Part shown: positions 1 through 8,302 of the stretch, one piece after another | Layout: each line of letters begins with the position of its first letter | How positions within the stretch are numbered: position 1 is the stretch's first letter | Assembly (NCBI GenBank): GCA_018402605.1 | Contig: JAGYIK010000002.1 | Coordinates: 1 to 30,942, forward strand | Length of the DNA: 30,942 nucleotides | Reading direction: 5' to 3' | DNA from: Litorivicinus sp. | GTDB taxonomy: Bacteria > Pseudomonadota > Gammaproteobacteria > Pseudomonadales > Litorivicinaceae | The notes under the pieces: model-generated | Told to the model about the DNA's origin: nothing | What the model saw: the letters and a program-made list of their open reading frames with translations, nothing else | Database searches by the model: none | Made by a program: the position numbers and the translations under genes

Positions 1-92
1 GCCCCTTCTTCCTGAGCGAACGGCAAAGTGCAGCCGTCCTCAGAAGTCCAATCACAGATCGGCTCATCAACCAGTTTCAGAAAACGGGACAT
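1..92 (-). CDS. Possible start of an unrecognised protein, cut by window edge
   Basis: A minus-strand frame opens with ATG at 90-92 and stays open for about 30 codons to the left edge, reading MSRFLKLVDEPICDW and then acidic, polar residues. The composition looks coding, but no strong ribosome binding site is visible and the stretch is too short to assign to a family. It starts a few bases after a stop at 103-105 that may end the broken frame upstream, so the two could be consecutive genes of one operon. It could also be a further frame piece of that same gene. Confidence 0.25.
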   Translation of the reverse strand, partial: MSRFLKLVDEPICDWTSEDGCTLPFAQEEG

Positions 93-102
93 CGCAATAC
101 AC

Positions 103-686
103 TCACACCCTGGATGCGACCACTGAGGCGCGCGCTCCCGGAAGTCCCAACGGTGCTGCATGTTGATCGGAATGATCCTTTTGTATGGCGCTTAGCGGCA
201 AGGCTATGCCAAGAATGCTCCCACCTTGCGCTCAGCCAAACACCCCAGGTGCATCTCAAATCCATCCAGTTGGTCGGACGGCCAGTCATAGAAGCCGACC
301 AACCCACGGTCGCTGTGCTCACGCACTGACACCCGAGTAATTGCCAAGGCATCCATAGATCAGGAGCCGAACTGCATCGAGAGCAATGTGATCGATGCAC
401 GATTCATCGGGGATTTTGATATCAACAGCATGCGCTATGCGATCGCAATCAGCACAGCAGCGGTCCAACGGTTCCATCCTGGTTAATGGATTAGGAAGGC
501 CAAATGAGCAAACCCGCTACCGAGGTATGGCACGCGACAGGATCACCATGCTATCCACGTCAGTGCGCCGAAGATTATGTCTGGATTGGACTACCCAGCG
601 CTACCGAGCCCTTTGTGGACGAGCGGGTATCGCTCGACGGACAGATTTCTCAAGAGATTGAACGGAATCGATTGAAATTAGGAGAT
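103..686 (-). pseudogene. Frame-broken coding region, family not recognised
   Basis: No single frame spans this stretch, but protein-like pieces follow one another on the minus strand in changing frames. One reads DCDRIAHAVDIKIPDESC and continues IDHIALDAVRLL. The next reads DALAITRVSVREHSDRGL and then VGFYDWPSDQLDGFEMHLG. Upstream pieces include TDVDSMVILSRAIPR and LSVERYPLVHKGLG. The pieces join with no gap, as expected for one gene with several small insertions or deletions, and the last ends at a stop at 103-105. The region lies just downstream of the membrane glycosyltransferase on the same strand. I could not match it to a family, and no function is claimed. The plus-strand open frames here look like antisense shadows. 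Confidence 0.35.
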
Positions 687-2143
687 CTAGAACTTGGTAA
701 TCTCTGGCCACGCAGGACTTGGGTTGAAGTCGAGGCACTCATAGACAGAAATCATCGACCAGATCGTGCCATCGGGCATCAGTTGTGGCACCTCACCGAG
801 CGCGCGATAGGAACCACATCGTGATGCCAACGTGGGTGAATCACTGCCCAAGTGGACAACGCGTGGATGGGGCGTATCTAAAACACCCCAGTGGTCATAC
901 TGATTTTTACGACGACTCGAATCAGGAATCACCTGTCCAAGCGGTGTCTGGTACCGATCGGCATCACCGACTTCGGAGGGCCAGAAAAAGAGTGCCCAAG
1001 CCAAGGTGGAGTAATGATCCGCGCTCAATACATCGGTTGGCCCCGCCAATTCAGCTGCCCGAAGTACCGTCTCATCCCATCCTCGAATCTTCTGAAACGC
1101 ATCCTGCTCTTTGACAAACCGCCATGTGGAAACAACAAAGCAAGCAACAACCCCACCTGCACGAGCCCGGCAGTCACCACCGCTCCAGATGTCCACCTCA
1201 ACCGCAAAGCCAACGCCATCAGAACGACCGGCACCAGTGGTAACGCCCAATTCAACAGCACCTGACCGAACAAACCTTTGACCACAAAGAAGATCAACAG
1301 GGTGACAAAACTCGCACGCAGCATTTCCCGCACCGCAGTCTGGGCATCGGTAATGTACTGATCAACACGCGTCGAGATGGCGCCGAACACAGCCAGCAAC
1401 ATCACAGGAATACTGGCAAACAGGAGCCCTGGGATCCAATCAATCGCATGCCAAATCGAATCTGTATTGGAGTCGACATGCCCAAACTCATGCTGGAGAT
1501 GCGCCCATCCGTTGGCATCATTCCAAATGATCCAGGGCGACATACAGAGCGCACAGAACAGCGCACCCAAGTAGGGCCCGGGTGTAAAGATCAATCGCGG
1601 GTTGCGTAAGATCACCCAGGGCAGCAGCGACAAGGGCACAAGCGCAATCGACAGCTTAGCCAGGGCGCCAAAACCAAGTGCACCACCCATCAGCATCCAC
1701 CAGAGCTCAGGTTGCGTACCGGGTCGGCAATGCAAGACCGAAGCAAATGCCCCCAAAGCCAGTAGCATGAAAAACAACAACCAAATGTCTGTGGTATGCA
1801 CAGCACCCAAAGCCAACAGCATTGGGCTGGTTGCAAACAACACCACCAGTTTGATCGAATGCTCACGTTCAAAACCGGCGAGCCAGCCAAGCCAAACCAA
1901 CAGAGCAGCCGAGCCCAGCCATGCAAACCAGGCGGGCAAACGCACCTGAACCAATTGCGGTAAGAAACTGAGTTCATGGATGACCGATTGGCTGAACGTT
2001 ACCCAGGGTCCCTTGGTTTGATAGCTCAGATCAGGCTGGGCCAACCAGGTCGCATACTGCGCTTCATCGAAGTGCACCGGAATGATTCCGAGCCCGAGAA
2101 CGATCAAAAGGAGCCATCCGGCCCCAAGAATCAGCAATCGCAC
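687..2143 (-). CDS. PMT/ArnT-like membrane glycosyltransferase, one frameshift
   Basis: This is a polytopic inner-membrane protein of the dolichyl-phosphate-mannose/ArnT type (PMT_2, GT39/GT83-like). Such enzymes move a sugar from a polyprenyl-phosphate carrier onto lipid or protein on the periplasmic side. A first hydrophobic helix is followed by HFDEAQYATWLAQPDLSY. Its acidic pair just after helix 1 and the KGPW segment correspond to the family's catalytic DEA...Y and K-P-P motifs. About ten hydrophobic segments follow. The frame runs unbroken from 2143 to about 1110, then shifts. The C-terminal third continues in another frame, from KEQDAFQKIRG through ADHYSTLAWALFFWPS to the stop at 687. 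Total length is about 485 residues, near the family norm. The start directly abuts the stop of the upstream PIN-PhoH gene. The acceptor substrate cannot be told from sequence. Confidence 0.7.
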
Positions 2144-3535
2144 TTACAAATTTTGCTCCGCATAGGAGGCCAGACGAGAACGAACTACCCCCTCGAGGTG
2201 CTGCGTTGATGCACCTGTCCAACCCTTAAACCGCTCAACCACATAGGTTAGACCGGAGGTTAACGCGGTCAGGTAGTTGCTGTCGATCTGCGCCAAGTTA
2301 CCAAGGCAAACGATTTTCGAACCCTTACCACAGCGGGTAATAATTGTTTTCAATTGTTGTGGCGTCAGATTTTGCGACTCATCCAACAAAATGATCGCAT
2401 CTTGGATCGAGCGACCACGGATAAAATTCAGCGACTTAAACTGAATATTGCCCTTCTCGAGGGCAAACCGAATAGAGGCATCGGGATTGTCATCATGCTC
2501 ATGCAAGGCTTCAAGGTTGTCATGAATGGCGGCCAACCAAGGCATCATTTTTTCTTCTTCGGTGCCGGGCAGGAAACCGATGTCCTCAGCCACGGGCGGT
2601 GTCGAACGCGTCACCACGATCTTCGAATACCGCTTTTGCTCGACCACCAACTCAAGTGCACAGGCCAGCGATAATAATGTCTTCCCCGAGCCCGCAGCGC
2701 CGACAAGTAAATTCAAATCAAGTGTCGTATCCAAAAGCGCATGCATCGCCATCCCTTGGTACACGTTCAACGGCCGGATTCCCCAAGCCTCCATGTCTTC
2801 GAGGCGAGCACGCCCAATATCCAGCAACACCACTGAATCGGATTCGACCTGACTGACGCGCGCGGCGAATTCGTCTGTGCAATCGATGATGTATTGATTG
2901 GCATACACGTCTTCAATAAAGATCGACTTCGGCACACGGTGGTAGGTGCGATGGCCCTCGTTCCAGGTCTCAACATTGTCAACCAATTGCCAAAACTCAG
3001 ACTCCAATTCCATGTGGCCCGATGGCAACAGCTCAACATCACTCACCAGCTGGTCGCGTCGATAATCCTCAACCCTCGCAAGTCCGGCGCCCAGCGCTTT
3101 GAGGCGCATGTTGATATCTTTGGTCACCAGCACCACTTGATGACTATCGCCTAAACGTTTTTGAATCTCGAGGGCACAATTGATGATGCGATTATCGTTG
3201 GATTCGATGTCATCAAGACGCCCTTCGGACGCATCCGATAAGGGAGACCGATGAATGGCAAGGGTTCCAAGCTGGGTTCCTGAATCCCCTTTCAGCGCCA
3301 CAGGAATTTCAACACCCTGTGCAATAGCTTCGGGGGTCGCTTGCCCGAGTACTTCATCGATTTTCCGAATGGCTGTGCGCGCTTCGGCTGCGACGTTTTT
3401 CTTCCGATCCTTGATGTCATCCAATTCCTCGAGCACTGTCATGGGAATGACCACAGCATGTTCGTGAAAATTGAATACACTCATTGGATCGTGAAGCAGA
3501 ACGTTGGTATCAAGAACAAATGTTTTGGTGATCAT
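2144..3535 (-). CDS. PIN domain-PhoH family ATPase
   Basis: The 463-residue protein combines an N-terminal PIN nuclease-like domain with a C-terminal PhoH ATPase, the PhoH2/YlaK arrangement. In studied members the pair acts as an ATP-dependent RNA-unwinding ribonuclease. The PIN part (about 1-150) starts MITKTFVLDTNVLLHDP, with Asp9 as first acidic residue, then EELD near 36-39 and VTKD at 137-140. The ATPase part (about 255-463) has Walker A GAAGSGKT at 279-286, the VTRSTPP segment at 308-314 and a Walker B IILLDE at 381-386. Length and domain order are normal. It is divergent from the slyB-like gene, with about 100 bp between, and the membrane glycosyltransferase follows with no gap. The cellular role in this organism is unknown. 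Confidence 0.9.
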   Translation of the reverse strand: MITKTFVLDTNVLLHDPMSVFNFHEHAVVIPMTVLEELDDIKDRKKNVAAEARTAIRKIDEVLGQATPEAIAQGVEIPVALKGDSGTQLGTLAIHRSPLSDASEGRLDDIESNDNRIINCALEIQKRLGDSHQVVLVTKDINMRLKALGAGLARVEDYRRDQLVSDVELLPSGHMELESEFWQLVDNVETWNEGHRTYHRVPKSIFIEDVYANQYIIDCTDEFAARVSQVESDSVVLLDIGRARLEDMEAWGIRPLNVYQGMAMHALLDTTLDLNLLVGAAGSGKTLLSLACALELVVEQKRYSKIVVTRSTPPVAEDIGFLPGTEEEKMMPWLAAIHDNLEALHEHDDNPDASIRFALEKGNIQFKSLNFIRGRSIQDAIILLDESQNLTPQQLKTIITRCGKGSKIVCLGNLAQIDSNYLTALTSGLTYVVERFKGWTGASTQHLEGVVRSRLASYAEQNL

Positions 3536-3580
3536 GCAGTAGCGGGCCTCAGGCAGGGTCTATTGGAATTACTATGGCAG

Positions 3581-3613
3581 AGTGTCACGGTTTAATCACA
3601 ATTCGATGACACT
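3581..3613. promoter_or_regulatory. Inverted repeat in phoH-slyB divergent intergenic region
   Basis: The roughly 100-bp gap between the divergent PIN-PhoH and slyB-like genes contains AGTGTCA (3581-3587) and its exact complement TGACACT (3607-3613), 19 bp apart. A further TGTGACA lies just after it. The spacing suits a dimeric-regulator operator or a weak hairpin in the slyB leader. The regulator is unknown. The slyB-like ATG follows a GAGGAGT ribosome binding site. Confidence 0.35.
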
Positions 3614-3634
3614 ATGTGACAGAGGAGTCAAAAA

Positions 3635-4102
3635 ATGAAGACATCACCACTCGGAATTTTAGGGATTGGCATTTTGAGTCTGGCACTCACTGGGTGCGTT
3701 TCTGGATTACAAGGGAGCACCTACTCGCGCTCGGAGGCGCGTCAGGTCCAGGACGTCGCCTTTGGACGCATCCTGAATACCAAACCCGTTGTCATTGAAG
3801 GCAATCGCAGTGGCGCGGGCCAACTACCGGGCGCTGTTGTTGGCGGCATTGCCGGTTCATCAATGGGTGACGGCAAAGGCCAGCAAATATTCACCGTCTT
3901 GGGCGCTGTCGGCGGCGCGATTCTCGGTCAACAAATCGAAGAGCGGGCCACCCGCGCGCAGGGTCTCGAACTCACCATTCAACTGGACTCCGGCCGCACA
4001 CTGTCCATCGTGCAGGAAGTTGATTCGGTTGATGCGTTCCGCGAGGGACAGCGCGTGCGCGTGCTGACCCAAGGACAACTCGCACGCGTCTCAGCTGAAT
4101 AA
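3635..4102 (+). CDS. slyB: SlyB/Pcp-type outer-membrane lipoprotein (glycine zipper)
   Basis: A 155-residue lipoprotein. The signal peptide ends in a clear lipobox, LALTGC, with the lipidated cysteine at residue 22. A glycine-rich double helix follows, AVVGGIAGSSMGDG and TVLGAVGGAILGQQ, which is the glycine-zipper 2TM domain of the SlyB/Pcp family. The C-terminus, with LDSGRTLSIVQE and then FREGQRVRVL, is the small beta domain usual in SlyB. Family members sit in the outer membrane and help keep it stable; in enterobacteria slyB responds to envelope stress and low Mg2+. The ATG is preceded by GAGGAGT. The last 12 bases overlap the end of the convergent epimerase gene. The family call is firm, but the symbol is by similarity and other paralogues exist. 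Confidence 0.85.
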   Translation: MKTSPLGILGIGILSLALTGCVSGLQGSTYSRSEARQVQDVAFGRILNTKPVVIEGNRSGAGQLPGAVVGGIAGSSMGDGKGQQIFTVLGAVGGAILGQQIEERATRAQGLELTIQLDSGRTLSIVQEVDSVDAFREGQRVRVLTQGQLARVSAE

Positions 4103-4993
4103 ATCGGTCAGTGCCGCATCAAGGTCGGGATGGCGAAAGGTAAAACCCTGCGCCATCGCTGCCTCAGGCACTACCGCTTGTCCCTCAAATAACAAACTGG
4201 CCAACTCACCCAATACCAAACGCATCGGCTTCTCCGGCACTCGGAAGATCGTTGGGCGATGTAATACCCGACCAAATGCCTTGGTAAACTCTGCGTTAGA
4301 CACTGGGTGGGGCGCTGTTGCATTGTAGACCCCCGGCGTTAACTGCCCCTCAATACAGGACAGGATCATCTCGACTAAATCATCGCGATGGATCCAAGAG
4401 AGCAACTGCTGGCCATGACCGAGTGGGCCACCCAATCCAAGCCGAAACGGCAATTCCAATCGACCCAAGAACCCACCTGGCCGACCCAAGACCACCCCAA
4501 TTCGCAGGCGATACAGTGCGGTCTCTGCACTCTCCAATGGCATCACTGCGGCTTCCCAATCGCTGCACAACCGCGCAGAAAAATCCCAGCCTGCGCTATC
4601 GGACTCAGTCACCACACCCTCTTTACGCGGCCCGTAGTAACCGATCGCGCTTCCGGAGACCACCAGCCGTGGTTGTGTTGGCAGACTCTTTAAGTGTGTG
4701 ACCAACTGTTCCGTCAAGGTCACACGCGAGCTTCGCAACACGCGTTTTCGCGCATCCGTCCAACGGGCATCCGCAATTCCAAGGCCGGCCAAATTAATCA
4801 CCACCTCAGGCGCCTGTGTCAGCGACTCAATCTCGGTCACATATTGCATCTCAGAAGCCAACGAACCGTGACGTTTTTTCGCCTTTTCAGGATCACGCGT
4901 CAGGAGCGTCAATTGATGCCCACGGCGACATAATGCCGGCACCAAAGCATCTCCGACGAAGCCCGTGCCCCCAGTAATGAAAATTTCCGCCAT
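4091..4993 (-). CDS. TIGR01777/YfcH-type NAD(P)-dependent epimerase
   Basis: A short-chain dehydrogenase/reductase of the extended epimerase type (DUF1731 at the C-terminus, YfcH/SulA-like family) of about 300 residues. The start is placed at MAEIFITGGTGFVG, six codons inside the longest frame, because the Rossmann glycine motif GGTGFVG normally lies within the first 15 residues. Other signs are INLAG near residue 70, the catalytic-region SGSAIGYYG, and the C-terminal EAAMAQGFTFRHPDL that is characteristic of the DUF1731 tail. No substrate is known for the bacterial members. The gene is divergent from slt, with a short regulatory gap, and convergent with the slyB-like gene, which it overlaps by 12 bp. 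Confidence 0.85.
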   Translation of the reverse strand: MAEIFITGGTGFVGDALVPALCRRGHQLTLLTRDPEKAKKRHGSLASEMQYVTEIESLTQAPEVVINLAGLGIADARWTDARKRVLRSSRVTLTEQLVTHLKSLPTQPRLVVSGSAIGYYGPRKEGVVTESDSAGWDFSARLCSDWEAAVMPLESAETALYRLRIGVVLGRPGGFLGRLELPFRLGLGGPLGHGQQLLSWIHRDDLVEMILSCIEGQLTPGVYNATAPHPVSNAEFTKAFGRVLHRPTIFRVPEKPMRLVLGELASLLFEGQAVVPEAAMAQGFTFRHPDLDAALTDLFS

Positions 4994-5019
4994 TAGTTGC
5001 TCCCATCCCATTGCGACTC

Positions 5020-5038
5020 GTGTGACCTTTCGTCACAC
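5020..5038. promoter_or_regulatory. Perfect inverted repeat, CRP-site-like
   Basis: GTGTGAC (5020-5026) and GTCACAC (5032-5038) are exact complements with a 5-bp spacer, in the 81-bp gap between the divergent yfcH-like and slt genes. The core TGTGA/TCACA halves are those of CRP/Vfr sites, but the spacing is 7 bp and not the usual 6. It may be a variant site, a site for another dimeric regulator, or a CRP site with one inserted base. Confidence 0.35.
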
Positions 5039-5074
5039 TGACAGTGTTTGGGCAAATAGGTGCGCGTGCAAGGC

Positions 5075-6973
5075 ATGAACCGGATTTTCACTACCGCACT
5101 TGCAGTTCTGGTCATCGGAGCAGGGTATCCGGCATCAGTTCGGGCGGATAACTTCAGTCGTGCCTGGGTCAGTGTCGAGCGCGCTGGACAGATCAGTCCA
5201 GCCATTGAGAAAGCCTGGAAAGACTCACCGCTCTACCCAGAACTGGTCGCAGAAGCGACCGAGAAGCGCTTAGGCCAGATTTCCGCGAAAGATCTCGAAG
5301 CGCTCATGGCGCAATATCCAGACAGTGCTGCAATCGCCAATTTGCGCTGGAAAAAACTGTTCCGTCTCGGTCGCGCCAACTGGCACGAAGACTACTTATT
5401 GTTGTTCACGCAGGCCGATTCCGTTGAGCTGAATTGTTATGCTCTCGAAGCCAAGTTTGTTCTGAAGCGTGAGACTGAGGCCGACCGGCGCGATGCCGTT
5501 CGACTGTGGACGCATGGAAAAAGTCAACCCGACGCCTGCGACCCCTTATTTGGCATGCTCAAGCAACGCGGATACATCACGGATGAAGTTCGCCTGCGTC
5601 GCATTGACAATGCACTGGAAGAAAATCAGTTACAGCTCGCGCGTTGGCTGGCAAAGCCTCTTAAGAAGTCCGCAACAGGCCACATCGATGCATGGGATCT
5701 CGCACGGCGCGAGCCTGAAAAATATTTCCGCACCAAAGCCACACAATTCCCCGAGTGGGCGGAGATGGCGGCCAATCGACTGACGCGAAAAAATCCAGAT
5801 CGAATGCTCAAGCTGTTAAAAGATCGCGTGGTTCCTGAGTCGGTCCGCGACAAAGCGATCTTGGGGACGGCGTTGGTCATGGTACTCAATGGTGATCGAA
5901 GCGTCGCACCACTGTTGAAAATGGATTTACCGCCGCATCCCATCCTTGATATCTGGCGGGTCCGATTTTTTGTATCACAACAAGACTGGCCAGAAGTCCT
6001 CTCGGCCATCAGCCGGCTCTCGAGCGCCCAGCAAGGTGAGTTAGAATGGACCTATTGGGCGTCTAGAGCACTTGCCATGACTGGCAGCGATGACCTTGCG
6101 TTGGCTGGCTTTCAGAAAGTAGCGCAGTCCAACTCATGGTACGGCTTCATGGCCGCTGATTATCTCGGCACTCCCTATGATTTAACGCCGAAATCGACAC
6201 GCCCGGACGACAGCATCATCGATCGTGTGGCACAGCGCACCGACGTTGAAGTCGCGCGTCTTTTGTTCAACGAAGGACTGACCGTAATGGCGCGTCGGCA
6301 ATGGGATTTTGTCCTCGGTCGGCTCAGTGAATCCGAGCAACAAGCAGCAGCCATTTTGGCCAATCGTTGGAACTGGTACTCGCGCTCGGCGGTCACCGCG
6401 CATCAGTCAGGGCTGACCGACGACTATGAACTCCGTTTCCCGCTCGCATATGAAATCCCGTTAAAACGAGCTGCTGAAAACCATGACCTGTCACTCAGTT
6501 TGCTGTCGGGTTTAATGCGCTCTGAAAGCCTCTTTATGCACGATGTCAGAAGCCCAGCCGGAGCACTTGGGCTCATGCAAGTCATGCCACGCACCGGACG
6601 CCAAGTTGCGAAACGATTGAATATCCGCTGGTCGGGTAACAACACGCTGATCAATCCAGCCACCAATATTCGAATCGGTAGTTTTTATCTGGCCGAGCAG
6701 CTCGACCGTTTTGGTCATCCTGCACTGGCTGCAGCCGCATACAACGCCGGCCCACACCGTGTAAGCCGCTGGTTACCCGAAGAGTCTGTGCCCTTGGATG
6801 TCTGGGTCGCAGCGGTTCCCTTCACAGAGACTCGAAATTACATTCAACGGGTACTCAGTGCGCAAGTGATCTATGAGTGGCGCTATAATGGGCGTTTAGC
6901 CCGGCCTCGAAGAGCTCGCAGCCCCAAGAATCGCCAAGGAAGGATTAATCATGGACTGGCTTGTCCACGTTGA
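5075..6973 (+). CDS. slt: Soluble lytic murein transglycosylase Slt
   Basis: A periplasmic enzyme that cleaves the MurNAc-GlcNAc bond of peptidoglycan to give 1,6-anhydro-muropeptides. Starting at ATG 5075 gives a clean signal peptide ending near ASVRADNF. A GTG at 5060 would add five residues and is the alternative; AAGG precedes the ATG. The long helical middle (about residues 30-440) matches the Slt70 doughnut domain. The catalytic GH23 domain begins around 470: ESLFMHDVRSPAGALGLMQV, with catalytic Glu484, then AAYNAGPHRVSRW and the ETRNYIQRV signature. The length, about 632 residues, is normal. The last residues after NGRL are basic and less conserved. The stop lies about 23 bp inside the small membrane-protein gene that follows. 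Confidence 0.93.
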   Translation: MNRIFTTALAVLVIGAGYPASVRADNFSRAWVSVERAGQISPAIEKAWKDSPLYPELVAEATEKRLGQISAKDLEALMAQYPDSAAIANLRWKKLFRLGRANWHEDYLLLFTQADSVELNCYALEAKFVLKRETEADRRDAVRLWTHGKSQPDACDPLFGMLKQRGYITDEVRLRRIDNALEENQLQLARWLAKPLKKSATGHIDAWDLARREPEKYFRTKATQFPEWAEMAANRLTRKNPDRMLKLLKDRVVPESVRDKAILGTALVMVLNGDRSVAPLLKMDLPPHPILDIWRVRFFVSQQDWPEVLSAISRLSSAQQGELEWTYWASRALAMTGSDDLALAGFQKVAQSNSWYGFMAADYLGTPYDLTPKSTRPDDSIIDRVAQRTDVEVARLLFNEGLTVMARRQWDFVLGRLSESEQQAAAILANRWNWYSRSAVTAHQSGLTDDYELRFPLAYEIPLKRAAENHDLSLSLLSGLMRSESLFMHDVRSPAGALGLMQVMPRTGRQVAKRLNIRWSGNNTLINPATNIRIGSFYLAEQLDRFGHPALAAAAYNAGPHRVSRWLPEESVPLDVWVAAVPFTETRNYIQRVLSAQVIYEWRYNGRLARPRRARSPKNRQGRINHGLACPR

Positions 6974-7188
6974 AGGAATTTTGCCCTGCTGTCAGGTTTT
7001 GTTGTCGTAATCGCATCGTTTGCGATTTACATTCGTCGCACGCGAGATATTAAGGCGTCATTTTCTTCTGGCAAAAACGTCTGCAACTGACACCTCAAGA
7101 ATTCATTATCAATCGCGTCGGATTGGGTCTGATGATTTTTGGCGTGGTTGTTCGTCTGATTTATCACACCTTTTTCATCGGAGGCTAA
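6951..7188 (+). pseudogene. Small two-helix membrane protein in broken frames
   Basis: Between slt and xseB a strong ribosome binding site (AAGGAAGGA) precedes an ATG at 6951. The frame starts MDWLVHVEG and soon stops. The next frame reads ALLSGFVVVIASFAIYIRRT, a membrane helix with a basic stop-transfer end. A third reads FWQKRLQLTPQEFIINRVG and then LGLMIFGVVVRLIYHTFF, ending at TAA 7186-7188, two bases before the xseB start. Joined, the pieces make one protein of roughly 75 residues with two membrane helices and a cytoplasmic loop. Two single-base errors would restore it. I do not recognise a family. Its place ahead of xseB-ispA-dxs suggests it belongs to that transcript. Confidence 0.55.
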
Positions 7189-7190
7189 AG

Positions 7191-7418
7191 ATGAGCACAT
7201 CCGATCAAACACCCTCTTTTGAAGCCAAACTCACAGAACTTGAGTCACTGGTGCGGCAGATGGAGCAGGGTTCGATGCCATTAGACGCCTCACTTGATGC
7301 CTTTGAGAAGGGCGTGAAACTGGCCAAGGAATGCCACAGCATCCTCGATAACGCATCGCAGAAAGTCACCGAAATCAAGCAATCTGGCGCCGAAAGCCCG
7401 CTCGACCCGGACGCATGA
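7191..7418 (+). CDS. xseB: Exodeoxyribonuclease VII small subunit
   Basis: XseB is the small subunit of exonuclease VII, which degrades single-stranded DNA from either end together with XseA. The 75-residue product has the family's core: FEAKLTELESLVRQME at 10-25, then GSMPLDASLDAFEKGV, a two-helix coiled-coil hairpin. The start ATG at 7191 has GGAGG a few bases upstream. A longer in-frame extension upstream only reads through the small membrane-protein gene. The stop overlaps the ispA start as ATGA. xseB-ispA-dxs is a common gammaproteobacterial operon. xseA is not in the window. Confidence 0.93.
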   Translation: MSTSDQTPSFEAKLTELESLVRQMEQGSMPLDASLDAFEKGVKLAKECHSILDNASQKVTEIKQSGAESPLDPDA

Positions 7419-8302
7419 TCAACGACATGCAGGACTGGTTGACCGAAGCGCGGCAGCGGATCGATTTGCAACTCGATCTCGCGCTCGGCGCGCATCTCGG
7501 CCAGTCACGCCTCGTTGAGGCGGCACGCTACAGCGTGTTGGCCAGCGGGAAGCGTTTGCGACCCGCACTTGTGTATGCCGCCGCGGAGGCCGCAGGCGCA
7601 CCCGTCGCACACGCCGATTCAAGCGCAATCGCGGTGGAACTGTTGCACGCCTATTCCCTCATTCATGATGACCTTCCAGCGATGGATGACGATGCCTTGC
7701 GGCGTGGCCAACCGACAACGCACCTTGCATTTGATGAGGCGACCGCAATTTTAGCGGGGGATGCACTGCAAGCCCTCGCGTTTGAAATACTGGCGCGTGA
7801 TGATGGCCGCAGCGCAGAAACACGCATCCATCAAGTCAGACTGCTGGGGCAAGCCGTGGGTTTTCAAGGTATGGCGCTCGGACAGGCGATGGATTTAGAA
7901 AGCGAAGGGGCACAACTCGATCTGGACGCCTTAAAAGCCATGCACAGTCGAAAAACTGGCGCATTAATCACGGCCTCGATTCTGATGGGTGCAGCCGCAG
8001 GGGAATCGTTTGAACCCGATGCGATGTCGGGTCTCACCGAAGCCGGTGAGGCCATTGGCTTGGCTTTTCAAATCCAAGACGATATTTTGGACGTCACCGC
8101 GACCACCGAGAGTATGGGCAAAGAACAAGGGCGCGATCAGTTGCTTCTAAAGTCAACGTTCCCCAAGCTGCTTGGCCTGGAGGGCAGTCGAGAGGCTGCA
8201 TTGGCGCTTGTCGAAAAAGCGCACCGAGCGCTCGAACGTGTTCCCGGACGCACAGACTATTTGAAAGGGTTAGCGACCCAAAGCGTGGAGCGTACGCACT
8301 GA
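7415..8302 (+). CDS. ispA: Farnesyl diphosphate synthase (IspA-type)
   Basis: A trans-prenyltransferase that condenses dimethylallyl or geranyl diphosphate with isopentenyl diphosphate to make farnesyl diphosphate, the precursor of quinone side chains and undecaprenyl carrier. The first aspartate-rich motif is DDLPAMDDD from residue 85, with the four-residue spacing of bacterial short-chain enzymes. The second is QIQDDILD. SGKRLRP near the N-terminus binds the diphosphate of IPP. The length of 295 is typical. ATGA overlaps with xseB before it and with dxs after it indicate translational coupling. It supplies the pathway whose first step is catalysed by Dxs, encoded next. Confidence 0.95.
   Translation: MINDMQDWLTEARQRIDLQLDLALGAHLGQSRLVEAARYSVLASGKRLRPALVYAAAEAAGAPVAHADSSAIAVELLHAYSLIHDDLPAMDDDALRRGQPTTHLAFDEATAILAGDALQALAFEILARDDGRSAETRIHQVRLLGQAVGFQGMALGQAMDLESEGAQLDLDALKAMHSRKTGALITASILMGAAAGESFEPDAMSGLTEAGEAIGLAFQIQDDILDVTATTESMGKEQGRDQLLLKSTFPKLLGLEGSREAALALVEKAHRALERVPGRTDYLKGLATQSVERTH

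Noticed and set aside
504..824. Plus-strand open frame of 106 codons near the left end
   Set aside because: It covers the end of the glycosyltransferase on the other strand and looks like an antisense shadow.
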